This document shows positions 46,166 to 55,173 of a DNA stretch of 64,000 bases, piece by piece. This stretch comes from Flavobacterium anhuiense (GTDB lineage Bacteria; Bacteroidota; Bacteroidia; Flavobacteriales; Flavobacteriaceae). Position 1 is the stretch's first letter, and each line of letters opens with the position of its first letter. A program made the translations under genes and the position numbers. The notes under the pieces were generated by a model. That model worked only from the letters and a program-made list of their open reading frames with translations, ran no database searches and was not told the DNA's origin. Location: assembly GCF_900101855.1 (NCBI RefSeq), contig NZ_FMVC01000001.1, positions 310,001-374,000 on the forward strand, read 5' to 3'.

Positions 46166-46615
46166 CTATTCAAAATAAATGCGCTTACTTTCTTCATTTT
46201 CTGTATCAATATAAATTGAAAAGGTTTTTAAACTTTTAACTTTTTTTCCATTTAAAGAAGCATATTTCCATTTTGGCGAAAGCTGAACAACACGCAAAGC
46301 TTCTTCATCTAAACCAAAACCCAGATTCTTCAAAACCTTGATATCTGACAAAGAGCCATCTTTTTCCACTACAAACTGCATCGGAATTTCTCCCTTCACT
46401 TTTTTTCTCACAGCCTTTTTAGGAATCTTAAAATTGGTTTTTACAAAATCACGAAATCTATAAATTCCGCCTGGGTAATCAGCTTCGATATGAACAGCAA
46501 CAAAAATATCATCATTTGACTGATCGCTCTTTTGTGATGTAAGATCCTGAGCCATACTTTTGGCGCTAAACAAAATCATTATCAATATAAAACCTTGACT
46601 TAGTATTTTTTTCAT
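46166..46615 (-). CDS. Exported TonB C-terminal domain protein
   Basis: A 149-residue protein with a signal peptide (ILIMILFSAKSMAQ, cut near residue 22) and almost nothing else but a TonB C-terminal-like domain (YPGGIYRFRDFVKTNF, PMQFVVEKDGSLSDIKVLKN, LRVVQLSPKWKY). It lacks the membrane anchor and proline-rich spacer of real TonB. It closely parallels the tail of the M56 protein at 42519-44183, so it may act with or compete with it. A terminator follows, making it a separate transcript from the M56 operon. Confidence 0.85.
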   Translation of the reverse strand: MKKILSQGFILIMILFSAKSMAQDLTSQKSDQSNDDIFVAVHIEADYPGGIYRFRDFVKTNFKIPKKAVRKKVKGEIPMQFVVEKDGSLSDIKVLKNLGFGLDEEALRVVQLSPKWKYASLNGKKVKSLKTFSIYIDTENEESKRIYFE

Positions 46616-46709
46616 ATTTGTAATTTCTGTTTTTTGCAGACAAATATAATTGTTTAGTTCAATTTAAATTGTTCTGATATTATCCTGTCGAAAAATCTCA
46701 GCGTATAAT

Positions 46710-46841
46710 TTAACCGCAAAGAACGCAAGGATTTTATTTAAGGTTACGCTTATAAACGCAAAGTTCGCAAAGCTACGAGATGAAGCTTTGCGAACTTTTA
46801 TAATCTTATTTTTAAAGAACCTTTGCGTTCTCTGCGGTTAA
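46710..46841. repeat. Large TTAACCGCAAAG-family palindrome
   Basis: TTAACCGCAAAGAACGCAAGG faces CCTTTGCGTTCTCTGCGGTTAA, with an inner pair GCAAAGTTCGCAAAGCT and AGCTTTGCGAACTTT. It ends at the M20 dipeptidase stop codon. Confidence 0.82.
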
Positions 46842-46848
46842 AAAAAAC

Positions 46849-48237
46849 TTATTTAGAAAGCTCCACAAAATACTTGTAAAATAACGGAATAGTCTCAATA
46901 CCTTTCAAGTAATTAAAGATTCCGAAATGCTCATTTGGCGAGTGAATAGCATCACTATCCAAACCAAATCCCATTAAGATCGTTTTACTTTTTAATTCTT
47001 TTTCAAACAAAGCCACAATCGGAATACTTCCTCCAGAACGAACTGGAATTGCAGGAACTCCAAACGTTTCTGTATACGCTTTATTTGCCGCCTGATAACC
47101 AATGCTGTCAATTGGCGTTACATAACCCTGACCACCGTGGTGAGGCGTTACTTTTACTGTAACTCCAGCCGGAGCAAGACTTGTGAAATGTTTTGTGAAA
47201 AGTTCTGTAATCTCTTCCCAATCCTGATTTGGAACCAAACGCATCGAGATTTTAGCAAAAGCTTTACTCGCAATAACCGTTTTAGCACCTTCGCCAGTAT
47301 AACCGCCCCAGATTCCGTTTACGTCTAAAGTCGGACGGATAGAGTTTCTTTCGTTGGTTACATATCCTTTTTCGCCGTAAACATCAGCAATGTTTAAAGC
47401 ATTTTTATATTTTTCTAAGCTGAAAGGCGCTTTTGCCATTTCTGCTCTTTCTTCTGCAGATAATTCTTCTACTTTATCGTAGAAACCTGGAATTGTAATA
47501 TGATTGTTTTCGTCGTGAAGCGAAGCAATCATTTTTGCCAGAATATTAATTGGATTCGCCACAGCTCCACCGTATAAACCTGAATGCAAATCGCGGTTCG
47601 GACCTGTAACTTCTACCTCAACATAACTCAAACCTCTTAAACCTGTCGTAATAGATGGCTGTTGGTTGGAGATCATTCCTGTATCTGAAATCAAGATAAC
47701 GTCGTTTTTCAGTTTTTCCTGATTACGTTCTACGAACCAAGCCAAACTTGCAGAACCCACTTCTTCTTCACCTTCGATCATGAATTTTACGTTACAAGGC
47801 AGGGTATTGCTTTGCACCATTAATTCAAGCGCTTTTACGTGCATGTACATCTGACCTTTGTCGTCACACGCTCCACGCGCGAAGATGGCTCCTTCTGGAT
47901 GAATATCTGTAGTTTTAATAACGGGTTCAAAAGGTGGCGAAGTCCATAATTCTAATGGATCAGGCGGTTGTACGTCGTAGTGGCCGTAAACTAAAACCGT
48001 TGGAAGATTTGGATCTATAATTTTCTCTCCGTAGATAATTGGGTAACCTGGAGTGTCGCAAGTTTCAACATAATCGCACCCTGCTTTTGATAAACTTTCT
48101 TTTACAGCCTCTGCTGTGTCAATAACATCTTGAGAATATGCAGTGTCGGCAGAAACCGACGGAATTTTTAATAATTCGATCAATTCGTTGATAAACCGAT
48201 CTTTATGTTGTTGAACGTAGGACTTAATATTTTCCAT
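46849..48237 (-). CDS. M20-family dipeptidase (carnosinase-like)
   Basis: A 462-residue cytoplasmic protein with the M20 metal-site motifs in order: VYGHYDVQPPDPLELW (first His and Asp), ARGACDDKGQ (bridging Asp), MIEGEEEVGS (catalytic Glu pair), and a dimerisation domain in the middle (about 200-330). The C-terminal His is in IHSPNEHFG. It fits the CNDP/DapE-like dipeptidase group that releases amino acids from dipeptides with zinc. Single-gene unit, 5' end 110 bases from the divergent tRNA-Leu. Confidence 0.93.
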   Translation of the reverse strand: MENIKSYVQQHKDRFINELIELLKIPSVSADTAYSQDVIDTAEAVKESLSKAGCDYVETCDTPGYPIIYGEKIIDPNLPTVLVYGHYDVQPPDPLELWTSPPFEPVIKTTDIHPEGAIFARGACDDKGQMYMHVKALELMVQSNTLPCNVKFMIEGEEEVGSASLAWFVERNQEKLKNDVILISDTGMISNQQPSITTGLRGLSYVEVEVTGPNRDLHSGLYGGAVANPINILAKMIASLHDENNHITIPGFYDKVEELSAEERAEMAKAPFSLEKYKNALNIADVYGEKGYVTNERNSIRPTLDVNGIWGGYTGEGAKTVIASKAFAKISMRLVPNQDWEEITELFTKHFTSLAPAGVTVKVTPHHGGQGYVTPIDSIGYQAANKAYTETFGVPAIPVRSGGSIPIVALFEKELKSKTILMGFGLDSDAIHSPNEHFGIFNYLKGIETIPLFYKYFVELSK

Positions 48238-48325
48238 TTAAATAATTTTTATAGAAACCCAAAAGTACAAAAAAGAGAATTAAAAAAAATTTTGAAAAAA
48301 TGCTTTGATAATTCAAAAGTATGCC

Positions 48326-48333
48326 TATCTTTG
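48326..48333 (+). promoter_or_regulatory. -7 promoter box of tRNA-Leu
   Basis: TATCTTTG ends 14 bases before the mature tRNA 5' end. It is a clean example of the Bacteroidota TAnnTTTG box. Confidence 0.65.
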
Positions 48334-48347
48334 CACCCACAATTACC

Positions 48348-48429
48348 GCGGATATGGCGAAATTGGTAGACGTGCCAGACTTAGGATCTGGTGCCGCAAG
48401 GCGTGTAGGTTCGAGTCCTATTATCCGCA
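48348..48429 (+). tRNA. tRNA-Leu (anticodon UAG)
   Basis: GCGGATA at the 5' end pairs with TATCCGC at the 3' end, leaving discriminator A; CCA is not encoded. The anticodon stem CCAGA/TCTGG encloses loop CTTAGGA, giving anticodon TAG. The D-loop GGTAGACG, a long variable arm and GGTTCGAGTCC confirm a class II leucine tRNA. A terminator follows directly. Confidence 0.97.
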
Positions 48430-48432
48430 CAA

Positions 48433-48476
48433 AAAAAGCTTCTGAATATTTTTTCAGAAGCTTTTTTGTTTTTGAT
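48433..48476 (+). terminator. Terminator after tRNA-Leu
   Basis: AAAGCTTCTGAA and TTCAGAAGCTTT form a strong stem followed by a T run, three bases after the tRNA. Confidence 0.85.
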
Positions 48477-48612
48477 ACGTTTTTAATTTCTTCTTGTTTT
48501 TTTCAATTATAAAAATTTCAAACTAATAAAAGCATTTTTAGTTGTTGCAAGAAATTTTCTATATTTGGTTTTAATCAATTTGAAAAAAAATCACCTACAT
48601 TTCAATCAAAAA

Positions 48613-49458
48613 ATGAGCTTCCATATTTACATCAAAAACAAACAAATAATTACGCACAGTCAATTATTAAAAAACAAACACTTACCAGTTGACACTAAAA
48701 TTTCATTTGGAATTTATCCTCAAGAACTTTTAGATGGATACTCAAAATTTTATCTGCCAAAACTATCTTCAAGAGGAGTTGCTGTTACAACAAGTCTTGA
48801 TAAATATGATGTTGAAGTTAATGTTGGAGCAACTAAAGATGATTGGAGATTAGCTGTTAAAATTTCTTTAGCATTAGGAGAAATTAATAACTCAACAATA
48901 GAACCTGAATTTGATGATGAAATTTCTCTTGACGAATTTGAAACAAATTACAACGAAAAATGGATTGAAAGCATAAAGCATTTATCAATAGAATCTTTTA
49001 TTCAAGTGCAAAAAGAATCAGGTGGAGCACTAACTTTTATGGGGTGCGTGAGACACTATTATGCTGGCGATTATATAATCGACACACTTTCTAAGAATAC
49101 TGATTCCCAAGAAATGTTTAATGACAAATTAATTGAGGAAATTAGAAAAATTCAACATTTAGAAGATTATGAGGATAATATTGAATTTCCATCTGTTAGA
49201 ATAATGGATTTTCCCAATGAAGGAGAAAAAAAGCTAACGATATTTCCAGCGAATTTTAAAGTTTTACTACCAAAAGCCGATTATGTTATTTTAATGAAAA
49301 AAGGTGGTGAGGTAGCAAAAATACATTTTGATAATTTCATTAAACATATAACACCTAAAGCAAAAAGAATAGATGAATTCCAATACATAATTTATCCTAT
49401 TGAAGAAAATGAGCATTATCAAATGTTGATGCATTTTAAATCAATGGAAACAATTTAG
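48613..49458 (+). CDS. Hypothetical protein of unknown family
   Basis: The ATG at 48613 gives 281 residues; an in-frame ATG 48 bases earlier lies in the leader. No signal peptide or membrane segment. The middle is acidic (EPEFDDEISLDEFETNY), and the ends look like beta-rich domains (MSFHIYIKNKQIITHSQLL; PANFKVLLPKADYVILMKKGG). I do not recognise the family. It is more A/T-rich than nearby genes and begins 180 bases after tRNA-Leu, with repeats downstream, so it may be an acquired gene. Isolated transcription unit. Confidence 0.7.
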   Translation: MSFHIYIKNKQIITHSQLLKNKHLPVDTKISFGIYPQELLDGYSKFYLPKLSSRGVAVTTSLDKYDVEVNVGATKDDWRLAVKISLALGEINNSTIEPEFDDEISLDEFETNYNEKWIESIKHLSIESFIQVQKESGGALTFMGCVRHYYAGDYIIDTLSKNTDSQEMFNDKLIEEIRKIQHLEDYEDNIEFPSVRIMDFPNEGEKKLTIFPANFKVLLPKADYVILMKKGGEVAKIHFDNFIKHITPKAKRIDEFQYIIYPIEENEHYQMLMHFKSMETI

Positions 49459-49520
49459 ACTTTTATTTCAAACGAGCCGTAATTTCATACCATAAATATC
49501 TAGGATTGTTGAGTTTCTAG

Positions 49521-49550
49521 TGCGATTTCTCGTTCCTCGAAATGACAAAC
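49521..49550. repeat. End of a GTCATTTCGACGAAGG/TCGTTCCTCGGAATGACA element
   Basis: TCGTTCCTCGAAATGACAAA is the right end of the family seen complete at 50140 and 51229. A matching TTTCGTCGAAATGA fragment is at about 49684-49697. Confidence 0.65.
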
Positions 49551-49713
49551 TACTCGGTAAATCATCTTTATTAATTCCTCTTGACGAAAGGAGCTTTTCA
49601 GCATCACCAACAGGTTGTACACTATGAAAAAAATTGCGGAAATCACTCTGGAATTTTTTGTCGGTTTTGCTTTTGGTTTCTCCTTTCGTCGAAATGAAGA
49701 TAATTTCTTCTAC

Positions 49714-49947
49714 TTAACCAACATCCAAATAAGGGTCAAGAACTTCAGCTAATTTATTGAGCCAATAAAAATTATCTTCAAGATTGTTGAATTCGGTTTC
49801 TACAGTTTCGCAGCCTCTAATGATGCTTAAGGAAAGAATATAATTTACTTGCCGTATAGCTCTTGCCATTTCATCAGAATCAATTGTATTTGTAAAAAAA
49901 TCCTTTAATCTAATTTCAACTTCTTTTGAAAAATGATTTTTGCCCAT
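49714..49947 (-). CDS. Small hypothetical protein
   Basis: The ATG at 49945-49947 gives 77 residues (MGKNHFSKEVEIRLKDFFTN start); a longer frame upstream runs through AT-rich DNA. Predicted helical and acidic, without a signal peptide. It is not recognised. It lies in the repeat-rich stretch next to the hypothetical gene at 48613, and the two together may be remnants of a small insertion. No partner is adjacent. Confidence 0.5.
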   Translation of the reverse strand: MGKNHFSKEVEIRLKDFFTNTIDSDEMARAIRQVNYILSLSIIRGCETVETEFNNLEDNFYWLNKLAEVLDPYLDVG

Positions 49948-49995
49948 ATTTTTTAAATTTAAATTATTGCAAAAATCCTTAGAAATTAATTTCAT

Positions 49996-50415
49996 TTGAC
50001 CCCATATATGCGTTCAACTTTAATTATTTTTTTCTTATAGAAATCAATTTTCGGCTAAAGCCTTTGTCTTTTTAAACATAAAAAACCTCCTGCTAAAGCG
50101 GAAGGCAATTCATATAATTCATTTGCTTTTTAAGTCTAGTTTGTCATTTCGACGAAGGAGAAATCTTCGCGAGAAACTCGATACAGATTGGCTTTTCGTT
50201 GCGGAGTTTCCAGTGTGATTCCTCGTTCCTCGGAATGACAAAAAAAGAGCGAAAATCCTTTTAATCTTAATAATCTGTGGCAAAACAAAAAACAATTCAG
50301 AAATTTCTTTAATTATTTTACAGTTTAGTATTTAAATATTCTTATTTTTAAAACACCAAAAACCTAATTCTCAAAATTTCACTTGTTTTTAAATCTCAAA
50401 AAACAATTAGAACAC
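49996..50415. other. Repeat-containing gap of about 420 bases
   Basis: Apart from the element at 50140-50243 and A/T-rich DNA, I see no gene here. Words AAAACCTCCTGCTAAAGCGG near 50080 suggest another degenerate repeat. Confidence 0.6.
50140..50243. repeat. Complete GTCATTTCGACGAAGG-type element
   Basis: Starts TTTGTCATTTCGACGAAGG and ends CCTCGTTCCTCGGAATGACA, so its ends are inverted, with an inner GATTGGCTTTTCGTTGCGGA. Relatives lie at 49521, 51229 and 58307. Confidence 0.8.
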
Positions 50416-51207
50416 ATGAGAAAATACAGATTACTAGTCCTTTTTTTAGCAATTATTGCTGTCTTTTATTTTGCAAGAACAGTTCGAAGTTTTACCGTTC
50501 AGCACGAAACCCGAACTCTTAAATCGGAGCATTTTATCGTTTCCTATACCGGAATTTATAAAAGCGAAGCTGAAAAAGTCAGCAAACATCTTGAGGAGAA
50601 TTATTCTAAAATAAGAGAAAATCTAAAAGATGTAGAACACGACGCGATAAAGGTTTTTGTTTACGGTTCGCAATTCAAATTTAATGAAGCGACAGGTTTA
50701 ACAGAAAACACAAAAGGCACAAGTCGTGGTCCAAACGAATTTCATTTTGTATGGACGAATTGGTTTAATTCTATTTTTCCAGACGATCCTCTCAAAACGG
50801 CTTTGCATGAGTTTACACATTGCGTTCAGCTCAACATATTAATCTATAAAGCAAAAGACACCATCATCACCCAAGACCGACTAACTTTTGAAAAGCAATT
50901 TGATAAAAAGTTTAAAGCCGAATATCCGCGCTGGCTTTGGGAATCGATTAGCATTTTTGAAGCAGGAGAAGTTAATACGTTAAGTGTGAAATACGCCAAA
51001 AGCAAAAACCTGACTTTAGAAGATTTAAATCATGGCAATCAGATTTATAATATCGGCTACACCATAATCGAATATATGACTCAAAAATGGGGAAAAGACA
51101 TTCTACCCAAACTGATTGCGTCTTTCGGCAACATCGAAAAAACATTGAACGTAACGCAAGAGGAATTTGAAAAAGGCTGGATGGCTTTTTTGGAGGAGAA
51201 GTATTAA
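50416..51207 (+). CDS. Gluzincin-like membrane-anchored hydrolase (HEFTH protein)
   Basis: The ATG at 50416 gives 263 residues with one N-terminal membrane segment (LLVLFLAIIAVFYFA). An HExxH site is present: KTALHEFTHCVQLNIL (about residues 132-147), with a downstream Glu in LWESISIFEAGEVN as the likely third ligand. The layout is like peptidase MA-type gluzincins. The substrate is unknown. Flanked on both sides by GTCATTTCGACGAAGG-type repeats; no operon partner. Confidence 0.7.
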   Translation: MRKYRLLVLFLAIIAVFYFARTVRSFTVQHETRTLKSEHFIVSYTGIYKSEAEKVSKHLEENYSKIRENLKDVEHDAIKVFVYGSQFKFNEATGLTENTKGTSRGPNEFHFVWTNWFNSIFPDDPLKTALHEFTHCVQLNILIYKAKDTIITQDRLTFEKQFDKKFKAEYPRWLWESISIFEAGEVNTLSVKYAKSKNLTLEDLNHGNQIYNIGYTIIEYMTQKWGKDILPKLIASFGNIEKTLNVTQEEFEKGWMAFLEEKY

Positions 51208-51228
51208 ACGACTTTAAATATCCGTCTA

Positions 51229-51361
51229 GTTTGTCATTCCAAGGAACGAGGAATCTCCACGAGAAGCTCTACAAAGATTGGCTTTTCGTTGCGGAGTTAC
51301 TTACGAAGATTTGCTTCGCCTATTCGCTATCGCTCGAGTCTCCTTCGTCGAAATGACAAGA
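51229..51361. repeat. Second GTCATTTCGACGAAGG-type element
   Basis: Begins TTTGTCATTCCAAGGAACGA and ends CTCCTTCGTCGAAATGACA, the opposite orientation to the 50140 copy, with the same inner GATTGGCTTTTCGTTGCGGA. A probable extra insert enlarges it to about 130 bases. Confidence 0.75.
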
Positions 51362-51457
51362 TTGTGGTTACAATATGAAAAAAAACCTTTGTCAAAGTTT
51401 AAAACTTTGACAAAGGTCTCGTATCACTTGGAATTTGGGATTTTAAAAAATTGGAAT

Positions 51458-52117
51458 TTATTTCCCTAATAATTCTAAAATCTTATCCACATTGACTTCA
51501 CTATAATCATTAATATAAAAATCGCATGGCGGAAGTTCTTCTTTGGTATGCGTACTCAAAACGCCTACGACTTTCATTCCGGCATTTAATCCTGCGGTAA
51601 TACCCGAAAAAGAATCTTCGAAAACCACACAATCCGACGGAGAAACGCCAACACGTTCAGCCGATTTTAAATATACTTCGGGATTTGGTTTATGAAACGT
51701 AACATCTTCTGATGACATCATCGAATCCATTTTTTCGCCGAGTTTCAAGAAATTGGCAATCAAATCTAGATTCGCACGCGGCGCCGACGTTGCAACTGCA
51801 GTTTTAAAACCACGAGATTTTAATTCGTTTAAAAAATCCATATAATGCGGAATCGTTTCGACTTTATCTTTGTAAATCTCACGGAACATTCCTTCTTTTT
51901 CGTCTTCCAGTTTTATCAATTCTTCTCCCGCAATCGGACGTTTGAAGAAATGCGTCATGATATAACTATTGTGTTTTCCGTACATATGCTCTTCAAATTC
52001 TTCTTTCGTGTACGGAATATTATATTTATCGAAAAACTTTTCAAAAGCGATTACATGATGCGGATTTGTGTGTGAAATCACGCCGTCCATATCAAAAATT
52101 ACACATTGCTGGCTCAT
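51458..52117 (-). CDS. HAD-family hydrolase, beta-phosphoglucomutase-like
   Basis: The ATG at 52115-52117 gives 219 residues. HAD motifs are VIFDMDGVISHTNPHHV (nucleophile Asp at about 9), ATSAPRANL, HKPNPEVYL and FEDSFSGITAG. A helical cap sits between motifs I and II. The family is the same as the pgmB gene at 3784, but no phosphorylase is nearby, so a sugar-phosphate phosphatase is equally likely. Repeats lie on both sides; not in an operon. Confidence 0.88.
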   Translation of the reverse strand: MSQQCVIFDMDGVISHTNPHHVIAFEKFFDKYNIPYTKEEFEEHMYGKHNSYIMTHFFKRPIAGEELIKLEDEKEGMFREIYKDKVETIPHYMDFLNELKSRGFKTAVATSAPRANLDLIANFLKLGEKMDSMMSSEDVTFHKPNPEVYLKSAERVGVSPSDCVVFEDSFSGITAGLNAGMKVVGVLSTHTKEELPPCDFYINDYSEVNVDKILELLGK

Positions 52118-52419
52118 AATTTTGTTTGTTGTTTTTAACGGTTGCAAGATACTTAATTCTGTAGAGTTGGACTGAGGTTTCTCGCAGAGTTTTTATTTTA
52201 AAGCCACAGATTAAAAAGATTTAAAGGATTTGTCTCTCGCAGATTTGGCAGATTATGCGGATTATTTATTTTCTTATTTAAAAAATCTAATCTGCTCAAT
52301 CTGCGAGAGTAAAAAAATCTCTGCGCCTTTGCAAGAATAATAGACAAAGATTGGCAAAAACTTTAAACTTTAAACCTGACTCGAGAGCTATGCTCGAACA
52401 GACGAAGCAAACAAAATCT
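52118..52419. other. Gap containing a CTCGCAGATT-type inverted repeat
   Basis: About 300 bases. CTCTCGCAGATTTGGCAGAT at 52234 faces AATCTGCTCAATCTGCGAGAG ending at 52309. The rest is unremarkable; no gene seen. Confidence 0.65.
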
Positions 52420-54003
52420 TTACCCAATCCAAATCTTGCTTTTAACCAAAGTCATAGTCTGTCTCAAATGCTGATTACAGGCAATTAGAATTATCAAAAC
52501 CAATAAACCATAACCCACAATGGTATAAATCTCCATATCGGCTAATAGAGTCGATTGTTTGGTAATGCTTCCGAAGATCTTTTTCATGGCTAAAACATTG
52601 GCATTATCTGCCGAATATCCTTTGGCGATAAAACTCTGCGTAGTACTGGCGATGGTTTGCTGCGCTTCGGGATTTTCGCCGGTTACGAATTGGCTTAGTT
52701 TAAAAAAGTGTTTTTTGTTTAAAAATACTGTTGCATTCTGCATCACGCAAAATCCAATCGTACTTCCCCAAAAACGTCCCGAAACGCCGACAATTCCCGA
52801 AGAAACCGCCATATTTGCAGGAACCGAAGATGTGGTAAAGAGAATTAACGGAACAAATAAAAACCCCACTCCGATACCCTGCAAAAAGTACGGAACAATA
52901 ATATCTGATAAAGCCACATCGGGCACAAAAAGAAACGTAAACCAAAAATGATACAAGGCAATTAGCGAAAAACCAATCAGGAAAATAATTTTGGTAGAAA
53001 CCGATTTCATGAGGAAATAAGCCGCCAAAATCAATCCGATTACATTTCCGAGTCCGTTAATGTACTGCACGCCCGCAACACGCGACGGATCCCAATTCCA
53101 AATCGAATACATAGCCGAATGGCAAAGACTCAACGTTGCTCTGCTGATGTAAAACAGGAAAAACAATAAAAAACCAATTCTCAGATTGGCGTATTTAAAA
53201 ACTTCAAAATCAAAAGTGGGCCTTTTAACCAAAAGCTCTTTAAAGATGAACAAACCTCCCGTAATAAGTGCCGTAATAAGCATTAAAACCATTTGAGAAG
53301 ATTCGAACCAATATTTTTTCTCGGCATACACAAAAAAGTAGGCACCGCAAAGAATCGCTGTTAAAACCAAAAAATAGCTCATCCAGTCGATTTGATACAA
53401 CGGGATTTTCTTTGTGATTCGGTGCCCACGAAAAGTAACCAAGATTAAAAAGACATTTAAAACCTGCAGTCCGCCCGAAACATACAGCATGTATTTCCAG
53501 TCGTAATGATCCAGAAACCAAACCGCAATATTCATAATAAAAGGCGATGACAGTAGTAACGAACCATAATAAAAGGAAAAACCAATTATAATGGCGTTTT
53601 TAGAATCAAACTGCTCAATAAGCAATTGTCTGATGGTAATGGCAGGAAGTGCCATTAAGATTCCTTCGGCAACTCTCAGCAATAGAAAAACCGCAAAATT
53701 ATCGACATAACCCGACGCCACAATCGTAACTCCAATTAAGGAATAAACTCCTATGAGGTAATTTTTGGCAGGGAAAAAACTCGAAAATCGACTTTCTATG
53801 AGAATTGTTGCCAGCAGAGTTCCGTACGTAACACACATTGCAAACTGCAAATCTTCGGGCTCGATGTCCAGAAAACTCGCCGCATACGTTACGTTTGACG
53901 TATAAACTCCCAATAAAATCATGGAATGCAAGAGGCAAACAAACAAAATTGTAATGATTGCCCATTTTGGAACCCATGATTTAAAAATACTTTTATCTTC
54001 CAT
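52420..54003 (-). CDS. MFS drug-efflux transporter (EmrB/QacA-like DHA2)
   Basis: A 527-residue protein with about fourteen membrane segments, the DHA2 length. Visible features include FAVFLLLRVAEGILMALPAI, RQLLIEQFDSKNA and GVGFLFVPLIL; some of the usual DHA2 charged motifs are weak, as in Bacteroidota forms. Its ATG lies one base after the end of the membrane-fusion gene, so both are one operon with the TolC-like gene further upstream. It would pump a toxic compound or lipid out through the tripartite complex; substrate unknown. Confidence 0.88.
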   Translation of the reverse strand: MEDKSIFKSWVPKWAIITILFVCLLHSMILLGVYTSNVTYAASFLDIEPEDLQFAMCVTYGTLLATILIESRFSSFFPAKNYLIGVYSLIGVTIVASGYVDNFAVFLLLRVAEGILMALPAITIRQLLIEQFDSKNAIIIGFSFYYGSLLLSSPFIMNIAVWFLDHYDWKYMLYVSGGLQVLNVFLILVTFRGHRITKKIPLYQIDWMSYFLVLTAILCGAYFFVYAEKKYWFESSQMVLMLITALITGGLFIFKELLVKRPTFDFEVFKYANLRIGFLLFFLFYISRATLSLCHSAMYSIWNWDPSRVAGVQYINGLGNVIGLILAAYFLMKSVSTKIIFLIGFSLIALYHFWFTFLFVPDVALSDIIVPYFLQGIGVGFLFVPLILFTTSSVPANMAVSSGIVGVSGRFWGSTIGFCVMQNATVFLNKKHFFKLSQFVTGENPEAQQTIASTTQSFIAKGYSADNANVLAMKKIFGSITKQSTLLADMEIYTIVGYGLLVLIILIACNQHLRQTMTLVKSKIWIG

Positions 54004-54004
54004 T

Positions 54005-55054
54005 TTAGTGTGCTGCGATCACAGTAATATTCATTCCCGCTCTTAAAAAGTCAGTTTGTTTGTCGCTGTCTTTCAACTGAATTCTAACCGGAATTCTTTG
54101 TTCGATTTTTACGAAGTTACCCGTTGCATTATCTGGAGGAAGCAATGAAAATCTTGCCCCGCTCGCTGGCGATAAAGACGCAATTGTTCCTGTAAAAGTC
54201 TTATCGCTCAAAGCATCGGCTTTTATTTCAACATCCTGTCCAACTTTTAAATATTGCAATTGCGTTTCTTTAAAATTGGCCGTAATCCATTTTTCTTTAC
54301 TTACAATTGACAATAAAGACTGACCTTCTTTTACCAATTGTCCTGGCTGTAGAGTTCGTTTTCCAACCCAACCGTCATAAGGCGCTGTAATTATAGTGTA
54401 CGAAAGAAATAATGCAGCATTATCGGCAACAGCTTGTTTTGACGCAATATTGGTTTGTGTTGTCGGAACATTGGCTTCGGCAACAGAAGTGCTCAAAGCC
54501 GATGAATGAATTCTATTTTTCATTTCCTGAAAATGCGCCTGCGCCAATTCGTAATCTGCTTTTACTTTTTCTAATTGCTGAGAAGTTGCTGCCTCTTCGC
54601 TTACCAAAGCTTTGTATCTTTCGTATTCCAGTTTAGTTTTCCAAAGATTCGATTTTGCAGCTTCTAACTGCGCTTCGTTAATCGCTGTTGCGCTTGCTGT
54701 ATTTATGGCATTTTTCTCAGCCACAACGCTATTTTGTTTCGCATTCTGAACATCGGCAAGAGCCACATTCAATTTCGATTGATACTCTCTATTATCAATT
54801 ACAACCAAAGTATCGCCTTTGTGCACAAACTGATTTTCATCGAAACGGACCTCTTGCACATAACCTGTAATTCTCGACATAATTGGCGTCACATATTGCT
54901 CCACCTGAGCATCATTCGTTTCTTCGTGATTTCGGTTAAATACATAAAACCAAATTCCCAAAATAACACCGCTTATTACCAGCGTGCACGCAATAATCGT
55001 TATTAGTATATGAAACGTTTTATTTCTTCTAGTTTCATTTTTAATCTTAACCAT
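54005..55054 (-). CDS. HlyD/EmrA-family membrane-fusion protein
   Basis: A 349-residue protein with one N-terminal membrane segment (TFHILITIIACTLVISGVILGI), a lipoyl half (NDAQVEQYVTPIMSRITGYV ... VRFDENQFVHKGDTLVVIDN), a long coiled-coil hairpin (about 85-205) and the beta-barrel half (ITAPYDGWVGKRTLQPGQLV). The order is that of EmrA. It joins the MFS pump to a TolC channel. The 119-base gap to the TolC-like gene contains a 20-base direct repeat. Confidence 0.92.
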   Translation of the reverse strand: MVKIKNETRRNKTFHILITIIACTLVISGVILGIWFYVFNRNHEETNDAQVEQYVTPIMSRITGYVQEVRFDENQFVHKGDTLVVIDNREYQSKLNVALADVQNAKQNSVVAEKNAINTASATAINEAQLEAAKSNLWKTKLEYERYKALVSEEAATSQQLEKVKADYELAQAHFQEMKNRIHSSALSTSVAEANVPTTQTNIASKQAVADNAALFLSYTIITAPYDGWVGKRTLQPGQLVKEGQSLLSIVSKEKWITANFKETQLQYLKVGQDVEIKADALSDKTFTGTIASLSPASGARFSLLPPDNATGNFVKIEQRIPVRIQLKDSDKQTDFLRAGMNITVIAAH

Positions 55055-55092
55055 ATCTTTCTTTTCTCTTTAACTTAGTTCTTTTCTAAAAT

Positions 55093-55142
55093 GTCTTTTC
55101 TCTTGCTTCTTTCGTCTATCAAGTCTTTTCTCTTGCCTCTTT
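55093..55142. repeat. Direct repeat between tolC-like and hlyD-like genes
   Basis: GTCTTTTCTCTTGCTTCTTT (55093-55112) recurs with one change at 55123-55142, a 30-base step. Possibly a remnant of a small repeat; no function known. Confidence 0.6.
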
Positions 55143-55173
55143 CTTCTAATGCTTTATCCTAATCTCTCACCAT

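Noticed and set aside
48321..48512. 63-codon open frame on the plus strand
   Set aside because: It overlaps the tRNA-Leu gene and its terminator.
48348..48512. Integrase attachment site at tRNA-Leu
   Set aside because: No direct repeat of the tRNA 3' end and no integrase gene in the window.
49623..49751. 42-codon frame starting MKKIAEITLEFFVG
   Set aside because: Part of it is the GTCGAAATGA repeat end and it overlaps the small minus-strand gene; no independent support.
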